Origin: Lucifuga dentata
Lineage: Eukaryota; Chordata; Actinopteri; Ophidiiformes; Bythitidae
Direction of reading: 5' to 3'
Assembly (NCBI GenBank): GCA_014773175.1
Contig: VXCM01002543.1
Location: 1 to 64,000 of the forward strand
Length of the DNA: 64,000 nucleotides
Shown here: piece after piece, positions 22,731 to 34,732 of the stretch
How positions within the stretch are numbered: position 1 is the stretch's first letter
Layout: each line of letters begins with the position of its first letter
Made by a program: the position numbers and the translations under genes
Notes under the pieces: generated by a model
Told to the model about the DNA's origin: nothing
Databases searched by the model: none
What the model saw: only the letters and a program-made list of their open reading frames with translations

Positions 22731-24443
22731 AGGCTTTTATCTAATCATTTCATGTGGCTAGCTAGCTAGCTAACATTCACATAACAAAACCCATTTATTA
22801 CCGATTTGCACGAAACTAATCCCATAATATATTAATAACTGAAAAGTGTATGTATGGTACGGTTTCATGTAAGGTTCCATCTTGATGTTTCTTTTCCACC
22901 GGCTGCATTCTGTCCACCAAAGGCTCCCTGTTTTCCGCTATGATTGGTCACAGCTAATTTGGGAAAGATTTATGGGTTGTATGCTGGGGAGGACTTTACT
23001 CAAGAGTGTATGAAGGGTGCTTGGGGTGGCGGGTGGGATGGGGGAGGGGGGCACCCTTTAGACCCCCAAAATGACAAATGGGACAACCTAATCCACAGAG
23101 TCCACCATTTGGGACAGGACCTACTTTATGTTCCACAATTCTAACAGACACGAATGGGCTTTTCACCAGATGCAGCAGATTATGGGGAATCATAATGTGA
23201 ATATACAGGTGACGGACTCATTTATTTTTGGTTTAGGTCTTTTTATTTAATTTGTTGTCTATAACAAAAAGATTTTAAAAAATAATGCTAGCATTTACTT
23301 TTAATGAGCTTGCCTGAGTACTATGTTTTCTCTGAACAAAAAATGCTCATATCCCAGAGATCGTTGCCATTTTGTGATGAAAGCAAATGTGAATTGCATC
23401 TTTATCTGACCTTTACAGGCAACCAGTAGAAAATATAACCTAAACGGAAATTTCCATCACCTATACAAGTCTGAATGATGGTAACTGACACAAACAATAA
23501 AGTCACATTTTCCACAATAGCCGCAAAGCTAACCATAGAGATCCACAGAAATGTCAAGTGAAGTGGTTGTATATTGCCAAGCTAAATAATGCAATAATAA
23601 TAATACCACGGCCATTCAGTTTGAGGCTTAACAGTGACATTTATCAGCCTTAAAAGCTGAAAAGTCTCTGCATCACAAAGATTTTGGGACATTTTATGTG
23701 AGCCAACTTATATTGAACAGCAACACTGTGGCAAAAAAGTGGCATTTAAATTAGTCGGTTTAGTTACTGATCCAAGATGCAGAGAAGACCCTCTCAAAAA
23801 AAAAAAAAAATCCNAAAAAAAAAAAAAAATCCAAAAAGACATATTTTTAAATATGTATTTGTCTTTGCTTACATCATCGTTTGCGTCTGAATAATATGTG
23901 ATTGTGGTGAAGCATCATCATAGATGAACCGTAGAAAATGTAAGCAGTTGGATTGGGGAAGAATAGTTGGGAAAATCTTGGAATATCCATGAGTTTGGCA
24001 TTTTTCTTCCCAAACAGACAGAAGAGTCCTGTAAGTGATTAAAGCCAGAGATGTGGAGTAATCACAGAGCCATATTAGTGTTTATCAAGCTTCCTGTCTG
24101 CCCCTTCTAGATACATTATGAGTGGTTTTGCTCTGGAGCAGCAGAATCTCAGCTGGTCGTACCTGTAAGGTACATCGACGGTTAAGTTAGAGGCTCATTG
24201 TCAAAGGCAGGCAGGTTTCTTCTCCCACATAATTACTCAGAGGACCTGTCCTGGACTTTGTGTCAGCAGTGACCTCACGGTGATCCAATTTGACCCTCGG
24301 CCCACACAAGACGGTCTCTGGTGTCGCTGCCAGTCAAGAGCAGGTCAATAAGTCCCACCTTAATAGTCATCAGTTCAGACCGTCTCCAAGGGACCATGAA
24401 TAATCCCCATCATTCACCTCACAGACAGGTCATATAACCACAG
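22731..24443. other. Single-copy DNA with one homopolymer join
   Basis: No gene recognised. A (GCTA)n-like GGCTAGCTAGCTAGCTAAC tract lies near 22757-22775. The N at 23814 lies between two near-identical A-run-plus-TCC strings, another apparent assembly join. Confidence 0.5.
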
Positions 24444-24475
24444 CATGGGTTCCTCCGAATCCGGAGGAACCCATG
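24444..24475. repeat. GC-rich perfect hairpin
   Basis: A perfect 14-bp stem (CATGGGTTCCTCCG with its complement) encloses the loop AATC. The text just after repeats AATCCGG and GGGTTCTTTGCTG, so the stem sequence is partly re-echoed. It is not next to any gene I can see, and no T run follows. Confidence 0.85.
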
Positions 24476-24797
24476 AATCCGGGTTCTTTGCTGTAAGGAT
24501 CTTTTGAGGACCCTCCTGACTGGACTAAGTGCTTTACTGACAAATAAAGGTTTATTTTTTATTGGTTTGTTTCTGCTTAAAGGTCAAATCAATGCAAATA
24601 CTTAATAGTATTTACATGATTTGTTTTTAATTTTGTCTGTGGTCTCAGCAGGTGGAACCAAAGTAATGACTGAAGACAAACAGAATCAATTAGAGTATTG
24701 CAATAGTAGCACGGTGTAAAAATAGTTCATTATCACATGCAGAATTTTTATGTCAAAAAAAAAAAAAAAAAANAAAAAAAAAAAAAAAAAATTATAT

Positions 24798-25169
24798 ACA
24801 GGGTATTCCAAAAAAACACTTTGAATGATTATAACTCACTCAAACTTTTTTTTAATTTTTTTATAGGTGCAACTGATTAGAAGTAATGGCAGAAGTAAGA
24901 CTAAGCTTTGAGAAAAGGAGATTTATCTTTAAGTGCTGCTGGAAGTGTGAGAACGTACAAACCAAATGAATACCAATACAAATGACATGATTTGTGATGT
25001 TTGCAATTCCATCTGTCCATGTTATCACAGAGCCTGGATCAGAAAGGTCATCAGTTCCAACACCTGCCATAACTCAAAAGATTCTACACGTCTTCTTTAA
25101 CTTGGATTATAAAACCTAGATATATCTCAATAAACATTGAATTTATAATCATTATTTTGGGACACCCTA
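24798..25169. mobile_element. Mariner-like nonautonomous element
   Basis: The left terminus CAGGGTATTCCAAAA and the right terminus TTTTGGGACACCCT are inverted repeats that continue as ACTTTGAATGATTATAA against TTGAATTTATAATCAT. TA lies at both outer edges (ATATA on each side), as for Tc1/mariner insertions. The size is about 370 bp with no transposase frame. The CAGGGTGTCCCAAAA-type terminus is known for mariner relatives. Confidence 0.65.
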
Positions 25170-25516
25170 TATACATGTATATACTGTATATGACCAGTTC
25201 AAAAGTTAACCAATGTACACCAGGAGGCCTCATATCTTCTTTAACTTCTCAATTTTATTAGATCTCAGGTGCGACTAGTGCGAACGACACGTTTCGCCAC
25301 GAGCTTCGTCAGCTTCGCTTTCGCTTTCTTAAAACTTTCTGTTTACTTATTCTGATGCGCATTAGTGCCACATTGCATTTAATTATCTTCTGCTTGTAAT
25401 TTTGAATTGACTTGGATAAATAAAGTTTACATAAACTAGTACAGCACCCACTGAAAACGCAGCTGTTCAGACCAGGCCGAACTTTAAGGTGTGCTGCAGC
25501 CTGCCATCATTTAACT

Positions 25517-25627
25517 AGCTAGCTCACACGTCCTTGTGAGCTAGCTTTGTTTGTTGTATGGGATCGGGTTGAGACCGTGGCACTGGACCAGAGCGTATCC
25601 TGCCGCACCTGGAGCGTATCCTGCCGC
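25517..25627. repeat. Small hairpin and tandem duplication
   Basis: Arms AGCTAGCTCACA and TGTGAGCTAGCT (25517-25546) form a 12-bp stem. Just downstream GAGCGTATCCTGCCGCA occurs twice in tandem (about 25590-25627). I see no larger family. Confidence 0.6.
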
Positions 25628-25779
25628 ATGGACTACTTTTACCAGCACAGCTCAATTGGAGAACCACTCATCTAAACAACTTCACATGTGACGCTGCACG
25701 TCTTTGGGTCCTGAACAATAAACATGCTGAATTTCAACTTCATACAGTGGTATGGTTCTAGAGATGTTGATGCCACAGA

Positions 25780-25830
25780 CAGAGATTTCTGCCTTTATAA
25801 TTAAAGTTTGATTGATTGATTGATTGATAT
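25780..25830 (+). mobile_element. LINE-like 3' tail with TTGA repeat
   Basis: TTTATAATTAAAGTTTGATT continues into GATT repeats, resembling the L2-like tail at 14,550-14,611. The upstream text (25440-25780) is too diverged to place. Confidence 0.5.
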
Positions 25831-26429
25831 TGATGCCTCAAAATTTTACCTTATCATGAGTAAACGTGCTTAGATATTTCCCAGCTTTACTTAGAATCTC
25901 AGGCATGAAAAATGAAAAAGCAAGAGCCAAGAGGCGATTTATATTGGAGTGAAAAGAATTTAAATGGCTGAGTGCGTAAACACAACCCGACGTTCAAAGA
26001 TAACTTAACGGCAAATTAATCTTTCAGATTTTTTCTGATTAACAGGTTAAACTGTAACTGGCTTTGATTGCTCAGCGTGTTTGCTGACTAGAAAAGCAAA
26101 AGTGTTTTAACCTTCCCGTGTCCTGCTCTCTCTTTTCATTAATCTTTGCTACCGAGAGGATTTTAATGAAAGGTGTGTTTTCTGACTCAAGAAAACTTTA
26201 GAAATAATAATGAAGGGCTGCAGAATGATTTTTTTTTTGCTTAGAATTCTGCATCGTGCTGGAAGTCTAATCAGGAAGTATGAGGGCGTGATGCTATCAG
26301 CGGCTGCATCATTCATCTCGCTGCTTCACGCCGGAGAAACATGTATAGACACAGTGTATGTACGATTCCATCTAACGTGAAAAGCGTGACTTCTGTGTCT
26401 TTGATACTGTGCAGTGTGCTACAGTAAGT

Positions 26430-26461
<32 letters not shown>

Positions 26462-27164
26462 TCAGCCTGATGAACATTTGTTCAGACATGCATGGTAATT
26501 TAGCCTCATAAAATGTGTTTCTAAATACAAATCACAGCTGCTGTGTGTGATTTTAGTTCGGAGGCTTGATTTTCTTCTGGAAATGTCAGTAAGAATATGA
26601 TGTTCCCAGTTAAGATTCATATCAACAATCCTGGTAGATATTTTGATATTATTACATCACATTATTAAGCTAAACCCTCAGGTGTGGCATCCAAAGCTGT
26701 TCAGTGTACAAGTTCTTCACTATGCCATCTTTAAAATACATATTATTGGTGATCATGGTGGAAAAGATCACAGCCAAACTACTGAAAACTGAAAATGGAC
26801 AATTTTATGGATGTATGATTACCATTAATGTTAGCTATGTCAAAATGAAGAGAGAAAGATAAAGAAATGTATATATCCCAGTAGATGAGTTCAACTTAGA
26901 AAATGTAATATTTAAATATGTATAATCTTTTTTTAAATTTGTAATTCTTATTGTATATGCTTGATTTTGTTTTGATTGTCTTTGCTTATGTCTTTTTTCT
27001 TTAAATATGAAATAAATAAAAAGTTACAATAAATAAATGAAATACACATTATATAAAATAATTTGTTAAACATAAATAAATAAATAAAAATTCACCCTCT
27101 CCCCCAACAAAACAGGAATTTCTGGAAAAGAAACAAATTAAAATGAGAAGCTTCAAAAACCTTG
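25831..27164. other. Single-copy DNA, no gene recognised
   Basis: No repeat family except a TG tract at 26428-26460. AT-rich toward the right, with AAATAAAT-type simple sequence near 27040-27090. Confidence 0.5.
26428..26460 (+). repeat. (TG)n microsatellite
   Basis: TG repeat interrupted once by TC near its start. Confidence 0.93.
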
Positions 27165-27169
27165 TACAT

Positions 27170-27174
<5 letters not shown>

Positions 27175-27223
<49 letters not shown>
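27175..27223 (+). repeat. Poly-A run ending in N
   Basis: 49 A residues precede N at 27224, followed by AGTCTCAGAAAA and a T run. The length is unlikely to be reliable. Confidence 0.9.
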
Positions 27224-27372
27224 NAGTCTCAGAAAATTTTTTTTTTTTTTTTAAGAAAATTCCTGAACTGTTTTTTGTCATGTGATCACATGTTGACTGA
27301 GACCTTCAAACTTACAACAATCAAAATCTGGAATCAGCCTGTCAATCACCTGGAAACAGGTGATTGACAAAT

Positions 27373-27375
<3 letters not shown>

Positions 27376-27412
<37 letters not shown>
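27376..27412 (+). repeat. (TG)n microsatellite
   Basis: About 18 uninterrupted units. Just upstream, ATCACCTGGAAACAGGTGAT (27347-27366) is a short palindrome. Confidence 0.95.
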
Positions 27413-27413
<1 letters not shown>

Positions 27414-27984
27414 ATGCTGAGTGGCTGATGGGCATTAGGTGTGGCGATCTTCCTTTGGCGTGAGAAGGAAGTAGTTATCCACACCTGCTGCTCATCAGCC
27501 AATCAACAGCGAGAAGAACGGTAGAATAGGAAAAGAAAATAACTCCAACAAAAATTTTATAAAAAGTTGTTTTGCAAATAAAACACATCAGAACTGTAAT
27601 AAAAGTTTTGCATATAAACTATAAAAAAAAAAAAACCCTATGTGCTACTGACAGAAATCATCAAACATTTTTCCAATTAACTTAATGAATCAATGCAAAA
27701 ATCTGTTTCCCTTTTATGTGTCATTTTTAACTCTTTTGCTGTTTTTGTCATTTTTACTTATTTATTTTCAAACATGATTGTTTGGAAAAGTCGTATAAAG
27801 AAAACTAATGATGATGATGATGATGGCATAGATCATTTCATCATGTTTAATGTGTTAAATTCAAATGTCGGTCATTTATGCATGATACAATTTAATATAG
27901 AATAATTGATTCAATTTAGAATTTTTATTTTATTGCCACAAATTTTACAGATACAAAAGAACCACTTCTTTATGCATTATAAAG
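27413..27984. other. Single-copy DNA, no gene recognised
   Basis: AT-rich with a GATGAT repeat near 27808-27826. No repeat family or gene evident. Confidence 0.5.
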
Positions 27985-27988
27985 TTAA

Positions 27989-28571
27989 ATTCACATCAGT
28001 ACCAGCCATTTTGCATGTTTGAGCCTAATATTTTCAATTTTCATACATGTAACGTTACTGACAGTCATTTCCCAAAGCATACTACTGGAACGGTGAATTA
28101 AAAATGTTTTTCCTACCTTCCAGACCTCCATTGGTTTCAGTTCATTCTGCTATTAAAATCAACTTGTTGATACTGTAAACGTTCTTGGGATAGGTAATCC
28201 ATCATCACCAACAAGACGTGTATTCAGGTTTTTTTAGAAGTTATGTAATTTTAGTGTTTAAGCTCAATAAAAAGCGTGGAGTGAATGTATGCCTCCACCG
28301 GGGAATATAGTCCCAAAAGAAGACCTGCGTTTATGGAAAAATTTAAAGGACCGTGACTTCATAAGGCTGCGTAACTATTAGCAGGAGAAACATGGATTTT
28401 TAAGGTGGGTGTATCACTTGAATATTTGATTTTGAAAGATTAAGAGATTTTGTAAAATATCAGGAAAGCTGAAATACGGTTTTAACCTTTGGGAAATGAT
28501 TGTCAGTAACATAACATGTATGAAAACTGAATATATTAGGCTCAAACATACAAAATGGATGGTATGGTCCT
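27989..28571 (+). mobile_element. Family A element, young copy (A2), left tip replaced
   Basis: The interior is nearly identical to A1 over hundreds of bases. The first 10 or so bases (AGGACCAT) are replaced by ATTCACATCAG, although TTAA still lies at 27985-27988. The right end is intact: GGTATGGTCCT then TTAA (28572-28575). Confidence 0.9.
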
Positions 28572-28575
28572 TTAA

Positions 28576-29354
28576 AAGAAACAATCCATTTTGCCTTAAA
28601 TTGGGAAAGATAATAATAATTAATATAAACATGTTTCATTCCAGTGTAACCTGTGAGATTATTTTTTCTTTTTTTTCTGACCCAAAATGTTGTGTTTGGA
28701 GCCCAGGGAGAGAAATTTTGATTTGGCAGCAACCAATCCAAACTATGATTTCCTTCAATCAGCAAACAGCACAAATGCGTTTCCCCCGGTGGGAAACACA
28801 AAGCCTTCAGCTCCTGCGTCTTCAGTCTGCCGATTCTCCTCGTTCAGCCAGTTCTCAGTCACATCTACTCACTGCTGCTGTATTTTGTTAAACGCTGTAC
28901 AAAGAGCCACTTGTTCTTACAGTTTCCCACAAGAAGTCTCTGCGTTTTCCTCCAACTCTTTCCAGCTTCTCTCTGCTGACCTGCTCCAAGCTAATTGGAC
29001 AGTAAAATCCAATCCATTCAAAGGCGAGGCTAAAGATTCAGGAAATTCCATTAGCATACGGTTAGGGGTGACTGCATTTCACTCCTGTATGAACTTCAAA
29101 TGTCATCTCACCAGCAATTACATTCTAAATTGCAATTTACCTCAGTTAATTACCTTAATTAATATTCAATGGAACACCAAAAAGACTTCTACTTGATTTG
29201 TTCCAGTTTTAATTTAACATATCACGGCTCGTAATGCGGCCATACGATGCGTCTCTCCTTCACCAGACGCGTCTACTTTAGTCGCTTCCACTCTGACATA
29301 TTTTGACTATAACAGGAAGTGAATTGAAGTTAAAAAAAAGAGAGAGAAAACGCA
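28576..29354. other. Unassigned DNA between two family A copies
   Basis: It holds the longest open frame of the window (28687-29196, 169 codons). The translation is rich in S, N and T and has no recognisable domain, signal or homology I can name, so I treat it as a chance frame. Confidence 0.4.
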
Positions 29355-29433
29355 GTCATTCCTATGTTCCCTGGCTCTATATAGCACAGTAGAGCACATC
29401 ATGGGTGGGGTTAGTCTGTTAACACCCACTTAA
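29355..29433 (-). mobile_element. Family G element, first half, interrupted by family A
   Basis: ATTCCTATGTTCCCTGG, CTCTATATAGCACAGTAGAG and GGGTTAGTCTGTTAACAC match the reverse complement of the intact copy at 46419-46556. Family A copy A3 begins directly after TTAA at 29430-29433. Confidence 0.75.
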
Positions 29434-30011
29434 AGGATCATACCAGCCATTTTGCCTGTTTGAGCCTAATATATTCAATTTTCATACACGTTACGTTACT
29501 AACAATCATTTCCCAAAGCATACTACTGGAACGGTGAATTAAAAATGTTTTTCCTACCTTCCAGACCTCCATTGGTTTCAGTTCATTCTGCTATTAAAAT
29601 CAACTTGTTGATACTGTAAACGTTCTTGGGATAGGTAATCCATCATCACCAACAAGACGTGTATTCAGGTTTTTTTAGAAGTTATGTAATTTTAGTGTTT
29701 AAGCTCAATAAAAAGCGTGGAGTGAATGTATGCCTCCACCGGGGAATATAGTCCCAAAAGAAGACCTGCGTTTATGGAAAAATTTAAAGGACCGTGACTT
29801 CATAAGGCTGTGTAACTATTAGCAGGAGAAACATGGATTTTTAAGGTGGGTGTATCACTTGAATATTTGATTTTGAAAGATTAAGAGATTTTGCAAAATA
29901 TCAGGAAAGCTGAAATACGGTTTTATCCTTTGGGAAATGATTGTCAGTAACATTACATGTATGAAAATTGAATATATTAGGCTCAAACATGAAAATGGCT
30001 GGTATGGTCCT
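29434..30011 (+). mobile_element. Family A element, young copy (A3), inserted in family G
   Basis: The left flank is TTAA. The right end GGTATGGTCCT is followed by CTTA and then the continuation of family G (TGTGTGTTAACAGAATATTG). The interior matches A1 and A2 with very few differences. The intact family G copy at 46 kb has TTAA at the equivalent site, so the target and its duplication can be inferred directly. Confidence 0.92.
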
Positions 30012-30085
30012 CTTATGTGTGTTAACAGAATATTGAACTGGGGAACATAGGACCCTGGGAACATACAGTAGATATGCTCCCGAGA
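30012..30085 (-). mobile_element. Family G element, second half
   Basis: TGTGTGTTAACAGAATATTG, CTGGGGAACATAGGACCCTG and GATATGCTCCC complete the element begun at 29355. Confidence 0.75.
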
Positions 30086-31269
30086 AAACACGCTTCCTTT
30101 TAGCAAACTGTTAGCATGTCTGCTAGCAAACCCTTCGGATTTCTTTGTTAATTTACTCATCAAATGTGGTTTGGCCTTCTTCTAAATTGAAATAATAACA
30201 AAAGGCAATCTGCTGAACTAATGACACACCAACAGTCGAGCAAATAAAAGTATGTAACCTCCCAATTTAAGCGATAAGCAGCAATAGTTGAAAATTAGAC
30301 TAGCAAAACAGCGAGGAGAAATTTTAGTTTCCGTTTCCATATAAAACAGTTTCAGTTCATCAATATTTCTGGGATTTCTTGCAGAAACAGCCCTGCAGGC
30401 GTCCTCAGGTCACAGCACCTCGACTCTGACTTGATCATCCCAAACTCTATTATTTACTCATTTAAGCAGTTCCACTGTTGAATTACTTGTATCTTTGGGT
30501 CTTAATGCATTATGCAACTTGTCCAGGCTCTGAGGAAGCAAAGCAAACCACAAACAACACTCCTTCCACCATGTAAAATGCTTTTTTCTTCCAAACATAG
30601 CATTGTGGTTCTTTAGCTATTAACTTCAACTTTTGTCTCAGCTGTCCACAGAGCATTGCTCCAGAAGCCTTGCGGGTTTTGGGGTTTTTTTTGGAAACTT
30701 GAGTCGTGCAGCAGTGTTTATTTGGAGAGCAGTGGTTTCCTCCATTTTCTGCTTCCATGAACAGCATCGATTATCAGTGTTTGTCTTAAAGTGGACGTGT
30801 GGACAGAGGCTCCGGAAAGCGATATTTCTGCACATATTTTTGCACATCTGTAATGCTGGAGCTTTTTCCATCTCTTTCATCAAGGCAGATTGTGTTCATG
30901 TTGTGACTTTTTTTTTTTTTTGNTTTTTTTTTTTTTTGGACAGCCGCTTCTCAGGAGAGTAGCAACAAAATCTCCTCCAGCTGCATTTGTTGTGAAGACA
31001 AATTGTCTTCCTGTGGACTGATTGGACTTCATGCATCTCTAAAGTTCTTCTCTAAGATCCTGTGAAATTTCTTTTGATCGTTCATATGAACCGAGGGCAG
31101 AAAAGAAGAGTTGACTCTACAGGTAAACTGACATGTTGTGCCTTTTTTTTTTTTTTTTTTTTTGGCAATTTATCGCACCAGAAGTTCACTTTCTAATCTG
31201 AACATTTAAAAAAAAACAAAACAATACTTAATGAGGAACCCCAGGTAATTTCCACAATTTTTTGCCACT
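30086..31269. other. Single-copy DNA with homopolymer join
   Basis: No gene recognised. An N inside poly-T lies at 30923. A further poly-T run lies at 31144-31163. Confidence 0.5.
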
Positions 31270-31690
31270 GTGAACAAAATATCTATTTATTTATTTATTT
31301 ATTTATTTTTATTTTATTTTATTTGCACACACATAAGACTGCATAAAATCCAGATAATAAAAAATAAAAGACGTGTCAGGAAAGGTCAAGATGCCATCAG
31401 GCTTATGCAATAGACCTCTCCTCCCTTAAGAAAAAAACAAGTAACAAAAGGAATAAAAACTAAACTAACATAAATTGGAAAAATTAAAAAAAAGACCAAA
31501 AAAAAGCACACACAATAAACAGAAAAAAAAACTCTAACCAATCAGTAGACAATAATGCAATAAAAACAAAGAAATACATAAATAATAATGACAGAAAAGA
31601 TATATTTAAAAAAAATAGAGGAGGAAAATCAAGCCTCCTTCATATATTCAAAAAAAAAAAAAAAANTAAAAAAAAAAAAAAAATGCATTC
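31270..31690 (-). mobile_element. Possible antisense LINE 3' region with ATTT repeat
   Basis: An (ATTT)n tract (about 31283-31325) is followed by GCACACACATAAGACTGCAT, GTGTCAGGAAAGGTCAAGAT and AGACCTCTCCTCCCTTAAG, then A-rich text to an N at 31666. The layout resembles antisense LINE 3' ends seen in fish genomes, but I have only a general memory of this. Confidence 0.35.
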
Positions 31691-32877
31691 AAACACCAGC
31701 TCTATGTCTTGATAAAGAGGCGTGGCCTAAATCAAAGTGCAGCTTAGCAGCGTGTAGGACTTGAAAATGTCATGGGTTTTCTCGCCTCGTTTTGAGATTT
31801 GGAGGGAAGCTACACTGATTTTAAGTGGAAAAAGCCTTTAAAATGAACATCAATGACTGAAGCCAGAATCAAATGACCAATCAATTATTAAGGGGCTTCT
31901 CTCATAACATAATAACTCAGAAAAAATGGATTTGGTGTTACGTTGCTCTTTAAACTAATTTTTGACTCCTTTGACTCCATAATTGTGTTAAATATGTTAT
32001 CAATCTAAAAGCGACTCCATCACTGTCTGCATGGATCATTGGCTAATTTTAATAAGAATTTGAAGGTGAAAGATAAGTCTGATGACAATACCCAAGGAAA
32101 AAAAACTACTTTGAGTGCACAAAACCAAACGCAGGCTGCAGCAGAGGGTTAAGTTCATCTTCTTCACAGGTAATATCAGCAGTCAGCCCAAAGCTCTGCC
32201 GCTCTCAGAACAGCCGCTCCCTCTTGAAATTAGCTCAGACAAGATGTACTTCTATCTCATTCTTCCCATTTGCTGCCTCTGCCGGCTCTCCAGACGCCGA
32301 GCGTTTCCTGTCTCTGAGCTGCTGCTCCTGCAGGTCACGTTTCTGACCTTCTCATTACTTCTTCTGTCTTCTGCCCACAAAAGTCTAAAGCCATTATTTC
32401 AAGCCGGAATGTTACTGTATTATTTGTGGCACATGCTGTAAAAAAACAGCGTATTGTGGAAAAAATAATTACCTCCATCCGGCAGGTTATGTTTTTGTTC
32501 TGTTTGTCTGTTGGTTTGGCAGTTACCATGGTTGAAATAATGGTTAACAGAGAAGTTTGGAGAATGAACCATTGGAAAAAATGATTTTATTATGAAATTC
32601 TGCACTTCATTTCAATGAAAAAGCTCTGAAAATGCCACGATTCTCGATTATACAAACTTGTTTTTCTACCTCCTCTCTTCTACAAATTATGTTTACATGC
32701 TACTAAAACACATTCTTTATTATATTTCCTACAAAATGTGCTTATTCCAAAATTATTTTCATTGATGTATTGTGCTAAAGCAGGAAGTAGTGGGATGAGG
32801 CCAGAGTTTACTTATAGATTATAGTAAATCCATAATTCCATATTTCATTTCACTATAATCATGAGCTTTTCCTAACT
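31691..32877. other. Single-copy DNA, no gene recognised
   Basis: An open frame at 32115-32441 (108 codons) has hydrophobic stretches but no recognised family. Nothing else supports a gene. Confidence 0.45.
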
Positions 32878-32881
32878 TTAA

Positions 32882-33176
32882 AGGACCATACCATCCATTT
32901 TGCATGTTTGAGCCTAACATATTCAATTTTCATACATGTAATGTTACTGACAATCATTTCCCAAAGCATACTACTGGAACGGTGAATTAAAAATGTTTTT
33001 CCTACCTTCCAGACCTCCATTGGTTTCAGTTCATTCTGCTATTAAAATCAACTTGTTGATACTGAAATTTTTGGGATAGGTAATCCATCATCACCAACAA
33101 GACGTGTATTCAGGTTTTTTGTTTTTTTTTTTAGAAGTCATGTAATTTTAGTGTTTAAGCTCAATAAAAAGCGTGG
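32882..33176 (+). mobile_element. Family A element, left half only (A4)
   Basis: TTAA at 32878-32881 and the first roughly 295 bp of the element are present, with a small deletion near TTGATACTGAAATTT. Similarity ends abruptly at GCGTGGAG, where the palindrome at 33177 begins. Confidence 0.88.
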
Positions 33177-33316
33177 AGATATTATTAAAGAATATTTTTT
33201 AAAGATATGGTTAACCATATCTTTAAAAAATATTCTTTAATAANAGATATTATTAAAGAATATTTTTTAAAGATATGGTTAACCATATCTTTAAAAAATA
33301 TTCTTTAATAATATCT
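33177..33316. repeat. Perfect 72-bp AT-rich palindrome, duplicated across an N
   Basis: 33245-33280 and 33281-33316 are perfect 36-bp reverse complements with no spacer, centred on GGTTAACC. The first 67 bases also occur at 33177-33243, just before N 33244. The double copy is best read as an unmerged contig overlap, leaving a single palindrome at the point where family A copy A4 breaks off. Related TCTTTAA/ATATTCTTTAAT words continue to about 33390. Confidence 0.9.
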
Positions 33317-33519
33317 TTACAAAAATATGCTTTAATATCTTAAAAATTATTCTTTAAGATGTTTAAAAAATATTCTTTAATATCTAAAAATAATTATAGC
33401 AGCACAAACGAAAATTTTAACAGCAAAAACATAGCACAAACAACTGAATCTATTTTCCCGTAGTTTTAGGTTAGTTCAGGAAACTTCATTCAGGTAAACA
33501 CATCAGTAAGATAAACCTA

Positions 33520-33759
33520 TAAATCCTAAACTGTCTCATATTCCATTGGTCCTTTACTTCTGTAACATAATGATGTCAACATGTAACACCTGGTTAGATA
33601 AATACATGAAGTACAAGGCTAGTGAGCGACTGTTCGCCGGCATCCATGATTTACAGTCTAGGAAAGAGACTGTTTTCACTCAGTGTGCACAGTTGTGCTG
33701 CAGCAACACTCCTAAATGAAAATAAGAACATGGAAATTGCTATAATTTCTCCCCTTTAA
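33520..33759 (+). mobile_element. Family B partial copy
   Basis: CATTGGTCCTTTACTTC, GATGTCAACATGTAACA, CTGTTTTCACTCAGTG and AAATGAAAATAAGAACATGG parallel 17420-18350. The end CTCCCCTTTAA complements the family B left terminus. The left boundary is uncertain. Confidence 0.55.
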
Positions 33760-34732
33760 CAAAAGTAATATTTTCTTATATGTTGCATATAATCGTAACC
33801 TGGGAGTACATTTGGTGGATTGTACTAGCTTTGGTAGAGGTCCAGTACAGATTTACTTCTCAACTGTAATATTAATAACCTTTATGTGCAATTAGAACAA
33901 TTTGGTACATGCTACCATCCAAAGCACCCGAGAGTTTCATGAGTGGGTGGGTGGCCCCCAATGGGAATCAAACCCCTGACCCTGTGGATGTGCTCTGCCT
34001 GCTGAGCTTCGGTCTCAGCAGCCTGTGGCGTCCATTCTAAACGCTATTATAGATGAAATATGGGAATTATTTGTCGTGGCATGTTTCTGCAGATTAAATG
34101 TTTACTCATTCTGGGTTTCTTTGACCGCAGGCAAACTGTGGCTGGTCTTAATCTCGACATGCTGAGAATTCTCTTGGCCAGAAAAGCTTTCATATCTTTT
34201 CTGCTGCCATTTAATTAGCAGCAGTGGAATTGAGCTGTAAAGCAAGATTAGCAAAAGTAAATGTTTTGATAACTGTATTTGCGATGAATTTAGCCAGTTG
34301 AGCTTTCAATTTGGCAATTCCCGTTTTCGGTTATCTGTGATGTTTTACTCTGAGGCCTTTAATTACAGCCTTGACACAATGTCCACTCAACACGGCGAAT
34401 CAAAGAAAGCAATCTCACATCCCAATTTCTACTGTCATTCATATCTCATTCAAATGTCATTTTGTAGAATTGTCATATCTTTTAATCACAACCAAACAGA
34501 CATTTTTGCAAAAAAAAAAAAAAAAAAAAAAAAATTGCATTATTTTTCTAGTATTTTTAGTTAAAATAAAAGCTTAGATGCAAGAAGAGGACATCATAAA
34601 CATAATGAACTGATGTATCATCAAGATGCTGGAAAGTTAAAAACTAAATCTTGGGTTTATTTCATAAACGTCTATGTTGTCAAAAGCTATATTTTAATCC
34701 TATATCCCATTTTATACTTTTCAAGAGGTGAA
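33760..34732. other. Single-copy DNA, no gene recognised
   Basis: Apart from the tRNA-like scrap and a poly-A run near 34510-34533, I see nothing. Confidence 0.45.
33953..34010 (-). repeat. Decayed tRNA-derived sequence
   Basis: On the minus strand an A-box-like AGCTCAGCAGGCAGAGCA (a 4-bp D stem GCTC with GAGC) and a B-box-like GGTTTGATTCC can be read. The anticodon and T stems are degraded. It is likely a SINE or tRNA pseudogene scrap. Confidence 0.45.

Noticed and set aside
28687..29196. Longest open frame in the window (169 codons)
   Set aside because: No recognisable domain, low-complexity residue bias, no gene neighbours, and it lies between two transposon copies; a frame this long is plausible by chance in 64 kb.
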